DNA of 64,000 nt, taken from NCBI RefSeq assembly GCF_031143425.1, contig NC_090437.1, forward strand, positions 1,176,920,863 to 1,176,984,862, given 5' to 3'. The notes below the pieces were generated by a model. It worked only from the letters and a program-made list of their open reading frames with translations, searched no databases and had not been told where the DNA came from. The position numbers and the translations under genes were made by a program. Numbering within the stretch: position 1 is the stretch's first letter; each line of letters opens with the position of its first letter. Positions 33,266 through 42,540 of this stretch are shown in pieces. This DNA comes from Pleurodeles waltl. Taxonomy: Eukaryota; Chordata; Amphibia; Caudata; Salamandridae.

Positions 33266-34433
33266 ATATGAACACAAAAGGAGAGCAATGGGAGTCTTGC
33301 TAGCCCACACCGCCTCCCTACAGAAATTATATCATCACTAATGGTGTGGGGTAGTAGAAACTGAAGATAAGACTAGGTCAGTCTTTTTTACAGTGGTGTT
33401 AATAAGGTCACTATAGATCCTCAGGTCGGGAAGTCATAGTTGGAAGAATGTCCAAGCTAGGGGGTGCTGTGTTGTCCTACGGGGGGAGGGGGATTTCCCT
33501 TACGGACTAGGTGGTCTCACACACATAATAGTGTCTTGCTTCATCATATGACCACCTAGCCCCACCCAAGTAAGATGATACTACTTGGGCGGACTCGACC
33601 TCGTGGTTAAAAGAACCCGAGGGAGTGCTGAAATTAAACTGGCTGGATAGTTACATTGATCCAGAAGGGGTGAATAATAAAATTACCAAGCATGTCGCCA
33701 GTGGCTTCTGCTAATTTTAATAAAGGTGCATGCTGGTAAGGCTAAAACTAAGGGGGAAAGGCTCGTTGGAGAGTAATGTCTCTTGGAGTCTAAAAGAAAA
33801 AGTGGATGACAAACATGTTTCTGCCCTCACTCAGTGCTGGTAGGTCAGGGGCATTCGTCAGGGTCTGAGCACACACAGTAAGTGGGGTACTCAAAAAGTG
33901 AAAAAATGTGTATGGCCTACCTGAACGGGTAGTTCACGGTGGGGTAGGCCTGTAGTAGATAAAAATAAATGCATCAATAGATAAGCCACTGATAGTTCAG
34001 AAATATATGGGGTGAAACAACCGTGGCAAACCACTGCAAAGCACACAGCAAAAATGTGAACAAATTGTGCCAAGCACTCACAAACACATGCAAGGGTGAC
34101 TTACCCCAGAGTAAGGGGCAATCTGCCTCTGGTCTGGCTAGTGCCGGGGGGGGGTTTCCCTTGTAGTCACACTCTGGGGAGATTAAAGGGATTAGGAAGG
34201 ATAGAGGTGAAGGGTCATGAGATGAAAAGAGGAAGCACAAGACTTAAGGGAAAAAGTAGACAGAAGAGAACCAAGCTTAAACCAGAGGAAAAGCACATGG
34301 GAAAAAAAGAGAGACAAGGAAGCAGGAAATGGGGAAAAGAGAAGGGGGTGGAGGGAGAGCGAAGGGTTGCAGAAGGGAGGGGAAACAGGGAATAAACAGA
34401 AAAAAAGAGAAAGAAAACAGGCCTCTATAACAC
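33266..34433 (-). repeat. Inverted partial copy of the PLE terminal repeat
   Basis: Reverse complement of about 34731-35895. It lacks the first ~300 bp of the repeat, which form the spacer between the arms. Together they make a palindrome of 1.16-kb arms at the 5' end. It extends 60 bp further than the 3' terminal repeat, matching leader sequence up to about 35895. Confidence 0.95.
33808..33865 (-). ncRNA. Hammerhead ribozyme in the inverted terminal repeat
   Basis: Same motif as 35291-35348 on the opposite strand. CTGACGA, GAAA and ACATGT are kept. The stem I partner reads TGTC instead of GGTC, which weakens stem I. Confidence 0.75.
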
Positions 34434-35828
34434 AACGGTCCCGCGGGTCTAATACCGACGGCCATATTTATCGAGCGGGTGGCTAATTCAAGCATTGCAT
34501 ACCGGCACAGCCCCCGAGAGGGTGCGGCCGGATTCAGGGCGTGGTCCCGTAACGATGCCCAATCCACCTGACAATCCTTAATTAGATTGCGCCCGGCGCC
34601 CCCCGCTGATTGGCTCTTGATCCACATATATTCCAGACCTACCATGCAGTCAGCACCAGAGCGGCCTGGCTCCGGCATGTAGGTACCCCCCCTTGGTATT
34701 CCCTTTGGAGTGGTAAGTGAGGCCCCTTTGGGGCCTGTTTTCTTTCTCTTTTTTTCTGTTTATTCCCTGTTTCCCCTCCCTTCTGCAACCCTTCGCTATC
34801 CCTCCACCCCCTTCTCTTTTCCCCATTTCCTGCTTCCTTGTCTCTCTTTTTTTCCCATGTGCTTTTCCTCTGGTTTAAGCTTGGTTCTCTTCTGTCTACT
34901 TTTTCCCTTAAGTCTTGTGCTTCCTCTTTTCATCTCATGACCCTTCACCTCTATCCTTCCTAATCCCTTTAATCTCCCCAGAGTGTGACTACAAGGGAAA
35001 CCCCCCCCCCCGGCACTAGCCAGACCAGAGGCAGATTGCCCCTTACTCTGGGTAAGTCACCCTTGCATGTGTTTGTGAGTGCTTGGCACAATTTGTTCAC
35101 ATTTTTGCTGTGTGCTTTGCAGTGGTTTGCCACGGTTGTTTCACCCCATATATTTCTGAACTATCAGTGGCTTATCTATTGATGCATTTATTTTTATCTA
35201 CTACAGGCCTACCCCACCGTGAACTACCCGTTCAGGTAGGCCATACACATTTTTTCACTTTTTGAGTACCCCACTTACTGTGTGTGCTCAGACCCTGACG
35301 AATGCCCCTGACCTACCAGCACTGAGTGAGGGCAGAAACATGTTGGTCATCCACTTTTTCTTTTAGACTCCAAGAGACATTACTCTCCAACGAGCCTTTC
35401 CCCCTTAGTTTTAGCCTTACCAGCATGCACCTTTATTAAAATTAGCAGAAGCCACTGGCGACATGCTTGGTAATTTTATTATTCACCCCTTCTGGATCAA
35501 TGTAACTATCCAGCCAGTTTAATTTCAGCACTCCCTCGGGTTCTTTTAACCACGAGGTCGAGTCCGCCCAAGTAGTATCATCTTACTTGGGTGGGGCTAG
35601 GTGGTCATATGATGAAGCAAGACACTATTATGTGTGTGAGACCACCTAGTCCGTAAGGGAAATCCCCCTCCCCCCCTGTAGGACAACACAGCACCCCCTA
35701 GCTTGGACATTCTTCCAACTATGACTTCCCGACCTGAAGATCTATAGTGACCTTATTAACACCACTGTAAAAAAGACTGACCTAGTCTTATCTTCAGTTC
35801 CTACTACCCCACACCATTAGTGATGATA
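34431..35828 (+). repeat. 5' sense terminal repeat of the intact PLE
   Basis: Nearly identical to 40027-41431, with substitutions such as TTGATCC/TTCATCC and CGCTATC/CGCTCTC and length changes in a C tract. It includes a GC-rich start (34431-34680), a pyrimidine tract and a hammerhead. It presumably supplies the promoter for the ORFs. Confidence 0.95.
35291..35348 (+). ncRNA. Hammerhead ribozyme in the 5' terminal repeat
   Basis: Stem I GACC (35291-35294) pairs with GGTC (35345-35348). CTGACGA (35295-35301) and GAAA (35335-35338) form the core. Stem II is TGCCC/GGGCA (35303-35307, 35330-35334) after one extra A. Stem III is the loop-less palindrome ACATGT (35338-35343). Predicted cleavage is after T35344. 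Stem III without a loop favours dimeric action, as described for PLE hammerheads. Confidence 0.85.
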
Positions 35829-35987
35829 TAATTTCTGTAGGGAGGCGGTGTGGGCTAGCAACACTCCCATTGCTCTCCTTTTGTGTACATATAGTGAGCG
35901 CAGCGGCTAGCTGTGAGAGCTTAGTTTACTTATTCTCTAAACCCTGCGACATACGCACAGGAGTATTAGAAATCCCCGCTTCCCTTC

Positions 35988-36911
35988 TTGAATATGGCTG
36001 AAGGGCTTGCCTTCAGCGAGGAGGAGCTTCAGGCCATCCTCGCTGCACCTTCACTCCTAGGAGATTCTTCACTTTCCAAGACAATAGCCCAACTAGGGGA
36101 TTGGGACACTCTGATAGAACTAAAGAGGACACAAGTGAAAACAATATTACACGGGGCTGTCCTTACCGAATATTTAAGAAATAACGCTGCACCAAATGGT
36201 CTGATTATCACCACTGAACCACGTATCTTCCTAGAGGACAAAGAATTTAGGAAGGACTGGTCTCTGATAGCCTGGAAATGCACACGTGATTGGCTAATTC
36301 TGATCATCAAGACAGCTACCAGACTATCAGATGCTCTAGTGCTTCAAATCAAAACGGCAGAAAGTAACCTAAAAACCGGACTTACGGCTGCATCATTTAA
36401 GAAGAAACTAGAGGAAACTAACAAGACCATCAGTGAGTTTAAAGAGTATCTGACCCACCGGAAAATTGCCAAATTTCAGAAAGACTTAGATAAGTTTTCC
36501 CTGGAGAGGCTACATCCCTACTCAAGGGAAGACTTTGCAGTCCAATCCTCTTTGCCCTCCGATACATCCTCCGGGGGCTACTCTAGCTCGGACTCCGACG
36601 CCGGCCGCACACAGACAACACGGCCAAGACGGGGTAGGAGGGGGAATACTCGGAATAATTGGCCTACACCATGTACAGGCCCTCCGCCCCCGCTACTTAA
36701 TATGCCTCCCTGGGCTTGGCCCTCCCCCTATGGGCCACTAAACCAGTTCCAAGCCCCTATGTATCCCCAGCCACAAACAACCTGGTCCTATCCCAATGTT
36801 CCTTTTTTTGGGAGAGGCCCCGGACGGGGAAGGGGCAGGAAAAAAGGAGTCAGTTGGAACCTGAAGGAAGGACCAACGGACGACGAATCACCCAGCACAA
36901 GCAGGGTTTAA
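35988..36911 (+). CDS. PLE ORF1 protein, basic RG-rich
   Basis: 307 residues starting MNMAEGLAFSEEELQ. The first ~190 residues are mostly helical, with Lys/Glu-rich stretches (LEETNKTISEFKEYLTHRKI) that could form a coiled coil. A Ser/Asp-rich linker follows (residues ~190-205), then an Arg-rich patch (RPRRGRRGNTRNN), a Pro/Trp/Tyr-rich region and GRGPGRGRGRKKG near residues 277-288. The layout suggests a nucleic-acid-binding, Gag-like partner of the RT. I do not recognise a named domain. A possible upstream start in the leader cannot be excluded; this ATG is the first with a long frame. It overlaps ORF2 by 196 nt in the -1 frame. Confidence 0.8.
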   Translation: MNMAEGLAFSEEELQAILAAPSLLGDSSLSKTIAQLGDWDTLIELKRTQVKTILHGAVLTEYLRNNAAPNGLIITTEPRIFLEDKEFRKDWSLIAWKCTRDWLILIIKTATRLSDALVLQIKTAESNLKTGLTAASFKKKLEETNKTISEFKEYLTHRKIAKFQKDLDKFSLERLHPYSREDFAVQSSLPSDTSSGGYSSSDSDAGRTQTTRPRRGRRGNTRNNWPTPCTGPPPPLLNMPPWAWPSPYGPLNQFQAPMYPQPQTTWSYPNVPFFGRGPGRGRGRKKGVSWNLKEGPTDDESPSTSRV

Positions 36912-39163
36912 ATAAGAGGTCCACTACCGTTGTGAACCTAAGCCCAAGAGTACTAAACAACAACGAACTCCAAGCCCTAGAGAAAGGTCTGGGTTTTGTC
37001 CCTACCCCCAAACTTGACATCTTTAAACTAAGGATAGAACTAGCAGAATTTTTTCGTAAGATTAGGCTAAGAACCTTTTTCCTCATGAACCCGGAACCCA
37101 ATACAGAACAAGAAAGGAACACCGGGTTACGTCCAAAGTCAAAGTTCACTCCTCCCTCCCAACTGATGCCACCTGAAGTTCTGGCATTTGAAAAATCAGT
37201 GAGCAGGAGGATCGACGACCTCCAGAACACACAAAGGGAGATCTTTCACAACATTAGCACCGAAGAACTTACAGCCCTTCACAACCTGAGCAATGACTCT
37301 TCCATCACCATTAAACCAGCGGATAAGGGTGGTGCCATAGTGATAATGTCCACAGTAATGTACAATACTGAATGTCTACGTCTACTAAACAATGAGCATC
37401 ACTATAAGAGACTATCAAGGGATCCGACAGAAGAGGTCAGAGAAGAGATCACTTTCTTGATCGAGAAGGGTATGAACAACGGTTGGATCACCAAACATGA
37501 GGCTGCCTTCCTCATCCAACCCAACCCTAAAACCCCATACTTTTATATTTTGCCTAAAATCCACAAAAATAAACATCCACCCCCGGGAAGACCAATCGTC
37601 TCTGGGATTGGCTCCATCCTGGAACCACTATCCCAATTTTGCGACCGGTTCCTCCAACCATTCGTGAAACAAATCCCCACATACCTAAAAGATACAACAG
37701 ACTTGCTTTCCCTTATCGATACCCTAGATTTTGATAAAGACAGAGAACATCTCATGACACTGGATGTAGAATCACTATATACCAACATTCCACAGGAGGC
37801 AACCTTGGAAGTGATCAGTGACCTACTCAATAGGGGTGTGTGGAACTACATCACCCCTCCAGAATTCATCCTGGACTTAGCCCATTTGGCCCTCACCAGG
37901 AATTTCTTTGAATTCGATAAGAACTTCTTTTTACAGATTCAAGGCACTTCGATGGGGAGCACTTTTGCACCTAGCTTGGCATGTCTATATGTAGATCACT
38001 TTGAGAAAGAAATGGTTCTCACTGAAGAGAACCCGTACTTCAACCAGATCAGGTTATGGAAAAGGTACATCGATGACATCCTGATAATCTGGAGAGGTAC
38101 AAGGGAAGAAGCAACCACCTTCATCAATTGGTTAAACACCCTGAACCCCTTTCTGAGATTTACAGCCACACGAGGTGACCCAGCTGTCTCCTTTCTTGAC
38201 CTAGTAATATCCGGAAAAAACGGCTCCTTGATAACAGAAGTTTTTTATAAACCTACTGACCGGAACACTCTCCTGCAGTTCCAGAGCTTCCACCCACGCT
38301 CCCTCAGGGAAAACCTCCCAGTGGGCCAGTATCTCCGTCTTCGGCGGAATTGTACCGAATTAACAGATTACAAAAAGCATGCTCAGCAACTCACAAGCAA
38401 ACTTCGAGCCAGAGGGTACCCAGACCACCTTCTGAGGAGGCCTGACAAACGTGCTCGTGTGAGCCCTAGGGAAACTTTGCTACATCCCAGCAGCAGAACC
38501 AGCAAGAAAGACCCATTGATCTGTGTGACTACATTCAACCCAGCGTCTAAAGTGATCAAAAAGATACTCAACGAAGATTGGAAAATCCTCACATCTGGGG
38601 GTCTTCCCTTTCAGATCCCAATGAATGCTTATAAAAAAGCTAAAAGTATCCGGGACATGATTGTACATACCCGCCCGCGTGTAAACCTCACCCCGAACAA
38701 ACAAAGGACACTCTGGGACCTCCCTCCCGCTAAAGGCCACTTTCCATGCGGCAGCTGCAGTGTCTGCGCATTTACCAAAAAAACTCTTACACTTGATGTG
38801 GGACTACGGACACCCTGGGAACTTAGACAACTCACGAACTGTAACAGCAAAAATGTGGTGTATATGATCACATGCCCCTGTGATAAAAGATACATTGGGA
38901 TGACGACAAGAAGAGTGGGCACACGCATCTGCGAGCATAGGAGCACCATCCGATGCAAGAGAGATGCCACAAGACTCACCGAGCATTATGTGTCCAGCAA
39001 TCACCATCCTGATCACATGCAATGGGTAGTGTTGGACCAACTAAAATCAACAGCAACTAATGCCACACAAAAACTTTTACTGTATGAACAAAGGTGGATA
39101 TGGAGGTTGCAAACGGACACTAGAGGATTGAACGATAATATACAGTGGTCAGCTCTAAGATGA
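36716..39163 (+). CDS. PLE ORF2: reverse transcriptase with C-terminal GIY-YIG endonuclease
   Basis: 815 residues as an open frame. The conserved part begins near TTVVNLSPRVLNNNELQALE (residue ~70). RT motifs follow in order: ITIKPADKGGAIVIM (~200), YILPKIHKNKHPPPGRPIVS (~280), LDVESLYTNIP, QGTSMGSTFAPSLACLYVDHF, and the catalytic YIDD at residues 451-454 (38066-38077). A CxxCxxC cluster (C678, C681, C684) sits in the linker. The endonuclease has VVYMITCPC (714-722) and RYIGM (725-729), then RRVGTRICEHR. There is no stop or frameshift. RT copies RNA at nicked target DNA; the YIG nuclease makes the nick. The first ~60 residues overlap ORF1 and are not conserved-looking, so translation may start by frameshift or internal initiation. 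Confidence 0.95.
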   Translation: MALPLWATKPVPSPYVSPATNNLVLSQCSFFWERPRTGKGQEKRSQLEPEGRTNGRRITQHKQGLNKRSTTVVNLSPRVLNNNELQALEKGLGFVPTPKLDIFKLRIELAEFFRKIRLRTFFLMNPEPNTEQERNTGLRPKSKFTPPSQLMPPEVLAFEKSVSRRIDDLQNTQREIFHNISTEELTALHNLSNDSSITIKPADKGGAIVIMSTVMYNTECLRLLNNEHHYKRLSRDPTEEVREEITFLIEKGMNNGWITKHEAAFLIQPNPKTPYFYILPKIHKNKHPPPGRPIVSGIGSILEPLSQFCDRFLQPFVKQIPTYLKDTTDLLSLIDTLDFDKDREHLMTLDVESLYTNIPQEATLEVISDLLNRGVWNYITPPEFILDLAHLALTRNFFEFDKNFFLQIQGTSMGSTFAPSLACLYVDHFEKEMVLTEENPYFNQIRLWKRYIDDILIIWRGTREEATTFINWLNTLNPFLRFTATRGDPAVSFLDLVISGKNGSLITEVFYKPTDRNTLLQFQSFHPRSLRENLPVGQYLRLRRNCTELTDYKKHAQQLTSKLRARGYPDHLLRRPDKRARVSPRETLLHPSSRTSKKDPLICVTTFNPASKVIKKILNEDWKILTSGGLPFQIPMNAYKKAKSIRDMIVHTRPRVNLTPNKQRTLWDLPPAKGHFPCGSCSVCAFTKKTLTLDVGLRTPWELRQLTNCNSKNVVYMITCPCDKRYIGMTTRRVGTRICEHRSTIRCKRDATRLTEHYVSSNHHPDHMQWVVLDQLKSTATNATQKLLLYEQRWIWRLQTDTRGLNDNIQWSALR
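36840..36845 (+). promoter_or_regulatory. A6 run, candidate -1 slip site between ORF1 and ORF2
   Basis: Six A residues are read as two Lys codons (285-286) in ORF1. A one-base backward slip enters the ORF2 frame directly, giving an ORF1-ORF2 fusion. It is not a canonical X XXY YYZ heptamer in the ORF1 frame. No strong downstream pseudoknot was identified by eye. Internal initiation at 36716 is the alternative. Confidence 0.35.
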
Positions 39164-39836
39164 GAACTAAGACTATGGCGACCCTTTCCCATGTGAGGTT
39201 CCCCCTAAGGCCCCATCGGGGGTCTCACCACCAATACCCCATGTCACTATCTCTGACCTGGGCAGCATCCATCCGTTCAGAGTTATTTCCATAACCCCTG
39301 CTATTGTAGCTATTGTCCCCCATCTTTCACACCTTTTCTTTTCTTTATCTGTACTTCCGCTTCCAGGTCCCAGCTTCCCCTCGCTCCTCCCTTTTCTCTC
39401 CACCTATTATGAGTTCTCCCTCCTCCTCTGCCCTGTGTTTTTTTTTTTTTTTTCCCCTTTCCCCCCCCCCCCTTTCTTTCCCTTTGCCCCCCACTGTTTC
39501 CCCCTCCCTTTCTTTCTGTGTTCTCTCTTTTCTTGTATAGGCCTTTGTAGGCCCTCTATTTTTCTTCTTTCCTTCTTTTCCCCTTGCCTCCTTTGTCTGC
39601 TTGCTTTGTCTCCCTTTCCTCCTTTCTTTTCTCTTCTTTCCTTCTTTTGATCCTCTCTTTCCACCTAAACCCCTTCCTTTTTTTCTTTCTCCCTTTTTTT
39701 CTTCTTTTTTCTTGTATGCTTCTTTTTCCCTTCCCTCCCCTTTTCCCCCCCTTTTCCCCCCCTGTTTTCTTTCCTCCCCCTCCCCCTCGCTCTTTCCTTG
39801 TGTAGTTTTTCCACCCCCTACCCCCCTTTTTTCATG
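39164..39836 (+). other. PLE 3' region with long pyrimidine tract
   Basis: From about 39313 to 39836 the plus strand is almost all C and T, with very few A/G. It could form triplex or slow polymerases. ORFs on either strand are compositional (Phe/Pro/Leu or Lys/Glu/Gly runs). Confidence 0.85.
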
Positions 39837-39837
39837 T

Positions 39838-40022
39838 CGTCTGAGCCGGACGACGTATACCGGCAACACGGGACTCCAATTCCCAGAGTCCCGTGTGCCC
39901 TTAGGACGCGCCGCGCTCCCCGCGGCGCGTCATCACAGGGCGCCCCCCGCGTTTGCAAACCGCATCGCGGCGCAAACGCTCGACTCGAGCCTGTCACTTC
40001 TTTATTTGCCACACTCCAACCC
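39838..40022 (+). other. GC-rich hairpin cluster before the 3' terminal repeat
   Basis: Three consecutive hairpins: ACGGGACTC...GAGTCCCGT (about 39868-39895), GACGCGCCGCG...CGCGGCGCGTC (about 39905-39931), and GCGTTTGC...GCAAACGC-type (about 39949-39979). They lie exactly between the pyrimidine tract and the terminal repeat and are absent upstream of the 5' repeat. They may be a 3' RNA structure recognised by the RT; this is inference. Confidence 0.6.
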
Positions 40023-40026
40023 GCGG

Positions 40027-41431
40027 GCCTCTATAACACAACGGTCCCGCGGGTCTAATACCGACGGCCATATTTATCGAGCAGGTGGCTAATTCAAGCA
40101 TTGCATACCGGCACAGCCCCCGAGAGGGTGCGGCCGGATTCAGGGCGTGGTCCCGTAACGATGCCCGATCCACCTGACAATCCTTAATTAGATTGCGCCC
40201 GGCGCCCCCCGCTGATTGGCTCTTCATCCACATATATTCCAGACCTACCATGCAGTCAGCACCAGAGCGGCCTGGCTCCGGCATGTAGGTACCCCCCCTC
40301 GGTATTCCCTTTGGAGTGGTAAGTGAGGCCCCTTTGGGGCCTGTTTTCTTTCTCTTTTTTTCTGTTTATTCCCTGTTTCCCCTCCCTTCTGCAACCCTTC
40401 GCTCTCCCTCCACCCCCTTCTCTTTTCCCCATTTCCTGCTTCCTTGTCTCTCTTTTTTTCCCATGTGCTTTTCCTCTGGTTTAAGCTTGGTTCTCTTCTG
40501 TCTACTTTTTCCCTTAAGTCTTGTGCTTCCTCTTTTCATCTCATGACCCTTCACCTCTATCCTTCCTAATCCCTTTAATCTCCCCAGAGTGTGACTACAA
40601 GGGAAACCCCCCCCCGGCACTAGCCAGACCAGAGGCAGATTGCCCCTTACTCTGGGGTAAGTCACCCTTGCATGTGTTTGTGAGTGCTTGGCACAATTTG
40701 TTCATATTTTTGCTGTGTGCTTTGCAGTGGTTTGCCACGGTTGTTTCACCCCATATATTTCTGAACTATCAGTGGCTTATCTATTGATGCATTTATTTTT
40801 ATCTACTACAGGCCTACCCCACCGTGAACTACCCGTTCAGGTAGGCCATACACATTTTTTCACTTTTTGAGTACCCCACTTACTGTGTGTGCTCAGACCC
40901 TGACGAATGCCCCTGACCTACCAGCACTGAGTGAGGGCAGAAACATGTTGGTCATCCACTTTTTCTTTTAGACTCCAAGAGACATTACTCTCCAACGAGC
41001 CTTTCCCCCTTAGTTTTAGCCTTACCAGCATGCACCTTTATTAAAATTAGCAGAAGCCACTGGCGACATGCTTGGTAATTTTATTATTCACCCCTTCTGG
41101 ATCAATGTAACTATCCAGCCAGTTTAATTTCAGCACTCCCTCGGGTTCTTTTAACCACGAGGTCTAGTCCGCCCATGTAGTATCATCTTACTTGGGTGGG
41201 GCTAGGTGGTCATATGATGAAGCAAGACACTATTATGTGTGTGAGACCACCTAGTCCGTAAGGGAAATCCCCCTCCCCCCCGTAGGACAACACAGCACCC
41301 CCTAGCTTGGACATTCTTCCAACTATGACTTCCCGACCTGAGGATCTATAGTGACCTTATTAACACCACTGTAAAAAAGACTGACCTAGTCTTATCTTCA
41401 GTTCCTACTACCCCACACCATTAGTGATGAT
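40027..41431 (+). repeat. 3' terminal repeat of the intact PLE
   Basis: Matches 34431-35828 nearly base for base. It ends at GTGATGATA, directly followed by the target duplication. Confidence 0.95.
40896..40953 (+). ncRNA. Hammerhead ribozyme in the 3' terminal repeat
   Basis: Identical to the 35291-35348 motif: GACC, CTGACGA (40900-40906), TGCCC/GGGCA, GAAA, ACATGT, then T and GGTC (40950-40953). With the 5' copy it would define an RNA about 5.6 kb long spanning both ORFs if both cleaved. Confidence 0.85.
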
Positions 41432-41444
41432 ACAATCAGCCAAT
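41432..41444. repeat. Right target-site duplication of the intact PLE
   Basis: ACAATCAGCCAAT, identical to 33253-33265. Confidence 0.9.
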
Positions 41445-42130
41445 CACAATGTTGGCAGAGGCTTGTGAATTTGCTGAGCTGCCGAGGTGGATCCGGGAAG
41501 GATCAGCATCCTTAGGTATCTATGTTTATTTTTCTTTCAATATCTGAAAAACTCCTGATTGGATTTACATCATATAACAAAAAAGTCTCTTTCTGGACCA
41601 ACAGCTACTTTTCTGCCAAAGTTGGTAGTCGTGTTCAAAACCCCCATGGGAAATTGCATGGGAATATGTGTTTTGGGAACCCCCTTTTTCTTGCCCCCGC
41701 TTGATGAATCACCTTAAGACTTTCAAGACAGCAGCTCAAGTGAGTGTTGTGCTAATTTTGAAAATGTTGTACAGATTTGTCAAACAACACCAAAGTTATT
41801 GGCAAAATAATAAAAAGCTATGGAAACTAGGTCAACTATAACTACCAACTGTCAGCCATAAGTAGGTGACACACACATTTTACTTACCCTAATTAGACTT
41901 CCCATGCATGGTAAAGCCATGCGTGGTAAAGGCATATGTGTGGCAAAAATGTGTGTGGTAAAAAAAGCATGGTAAATGCACTGAATGGTAATTTCTGTAT
42001 TGTAAAGGCTGTTTCCCATCTGAAGTATCCATGTTTCAAATCACTAGATAATCTCCAGCAGAGCACAATGAAATGTCAGTACTTTGGTATCTTAGATTAA
42101 CTAGTTAACTGTGTACTTATTTCCATGTTT
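41445..42130. other. Intergenic DNA, no gene seen
   Basis: Continuation of the sequence interrupted by the PLE. A local run of GTGTGGTAAA-type words at 41900-42000 is a short degenerate repeat. Confidence 0.4.
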
Positions 42131-42135
42131 AACAC

Positions 42136-42232
42136 ATGATGATGAATGATGATGATGATTAATGATTACTAATAATAATAATAATAAGAAGAAAAATAAT
42201 AAAAATAATAAAAATAATAATAAAAATATAAC
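42136..42232. repeat. (GAT)n/(AAT)n simple repeat
   Basis: Trinucleotide-rich A/T tract made of GATGATGAT followed by AATAATAAT and AAAATAAT units. Confidence 0.9.
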
Positions 42233-42314
42233 CACAACACTTACCAAGGCTTCTTGGTGATAGGAACAAAAAAATAAGAGCATAAAGAGAAAATACAAGA
42301 GACATGGCTGGAGA

Positions 42315-42540
42315 TCAAGAATAAATTGGCGGGAGTTCTGAGCAAAGGTAGACTCTCAAAGCATATATAAAAGTGCTAAACTTGGAAGTAGTGCGCAGGA
42401 CCTGCGGTGTATCATTCCAGAGCTTAAAGGCCAAAACAGGAACAGCTGTGCTGCCATAGTGTGAATGTTTAAAAGGGGACATGCATAAAGGTAAGGCAGT
42501 GATAGGACTTAGCAACCTACCAGGCTGATAGGAGATCAAT
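42315..42540 (-). pseudogene. Possible LINE ORF2 C-terminal fragment
   Basis: The minus frame contains TAVPVLAFKLWNDTPQVLRT followed by STFIYALRVYL. It matches the pattern LWN.LP..LR...S...F...L...L seen near the C-terminus of many vertebrate LINE ORF2 proteins. Upstream reverse transcriptase motifs were not found. The call is based on this short pattern only. Confidence 0.45.

Larger units (their letters stand above)
33266..41431 (+). mobile_element. Complete Penelope-like retroelement with ORF1, RT-GIY-YIG ORF2, terminal repeats and hammerheads
   Basis: In order: an inverted partial terminal repeat (33266-34433), a sense terminal repeat (34431-35828, continuing to about 35895), ORF1, ORF2, a pyrimidine-rich 3' region, a hairpin cluster and a downstream terminal repeat (40027-41431). 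It is flanked by perfect 13-14 bp target duplications. ORF2 is open across both catalytic domains, and the two sense repeats differ at only a few positions, which points to recent insertion. PLEs use target-primed reverse transcription with a YIG-type nuclease. This copy could still be active or be a recent source copy. Confidence 0.95.

Noticed and set aside
33891..34678. ORFs in the PLE terminal repeats, repeated at 34985-35265 and 40521-40870
   Set aside because: They lie in repeated non-coding terminal repeats, include the promoter-like part and show no domain.
39345..39869. 174-residue Lys/Glu/Gly-rich minus ORF
   Set aside because: It is the complement of the PLE pyrimidine tract, without domain or start context.
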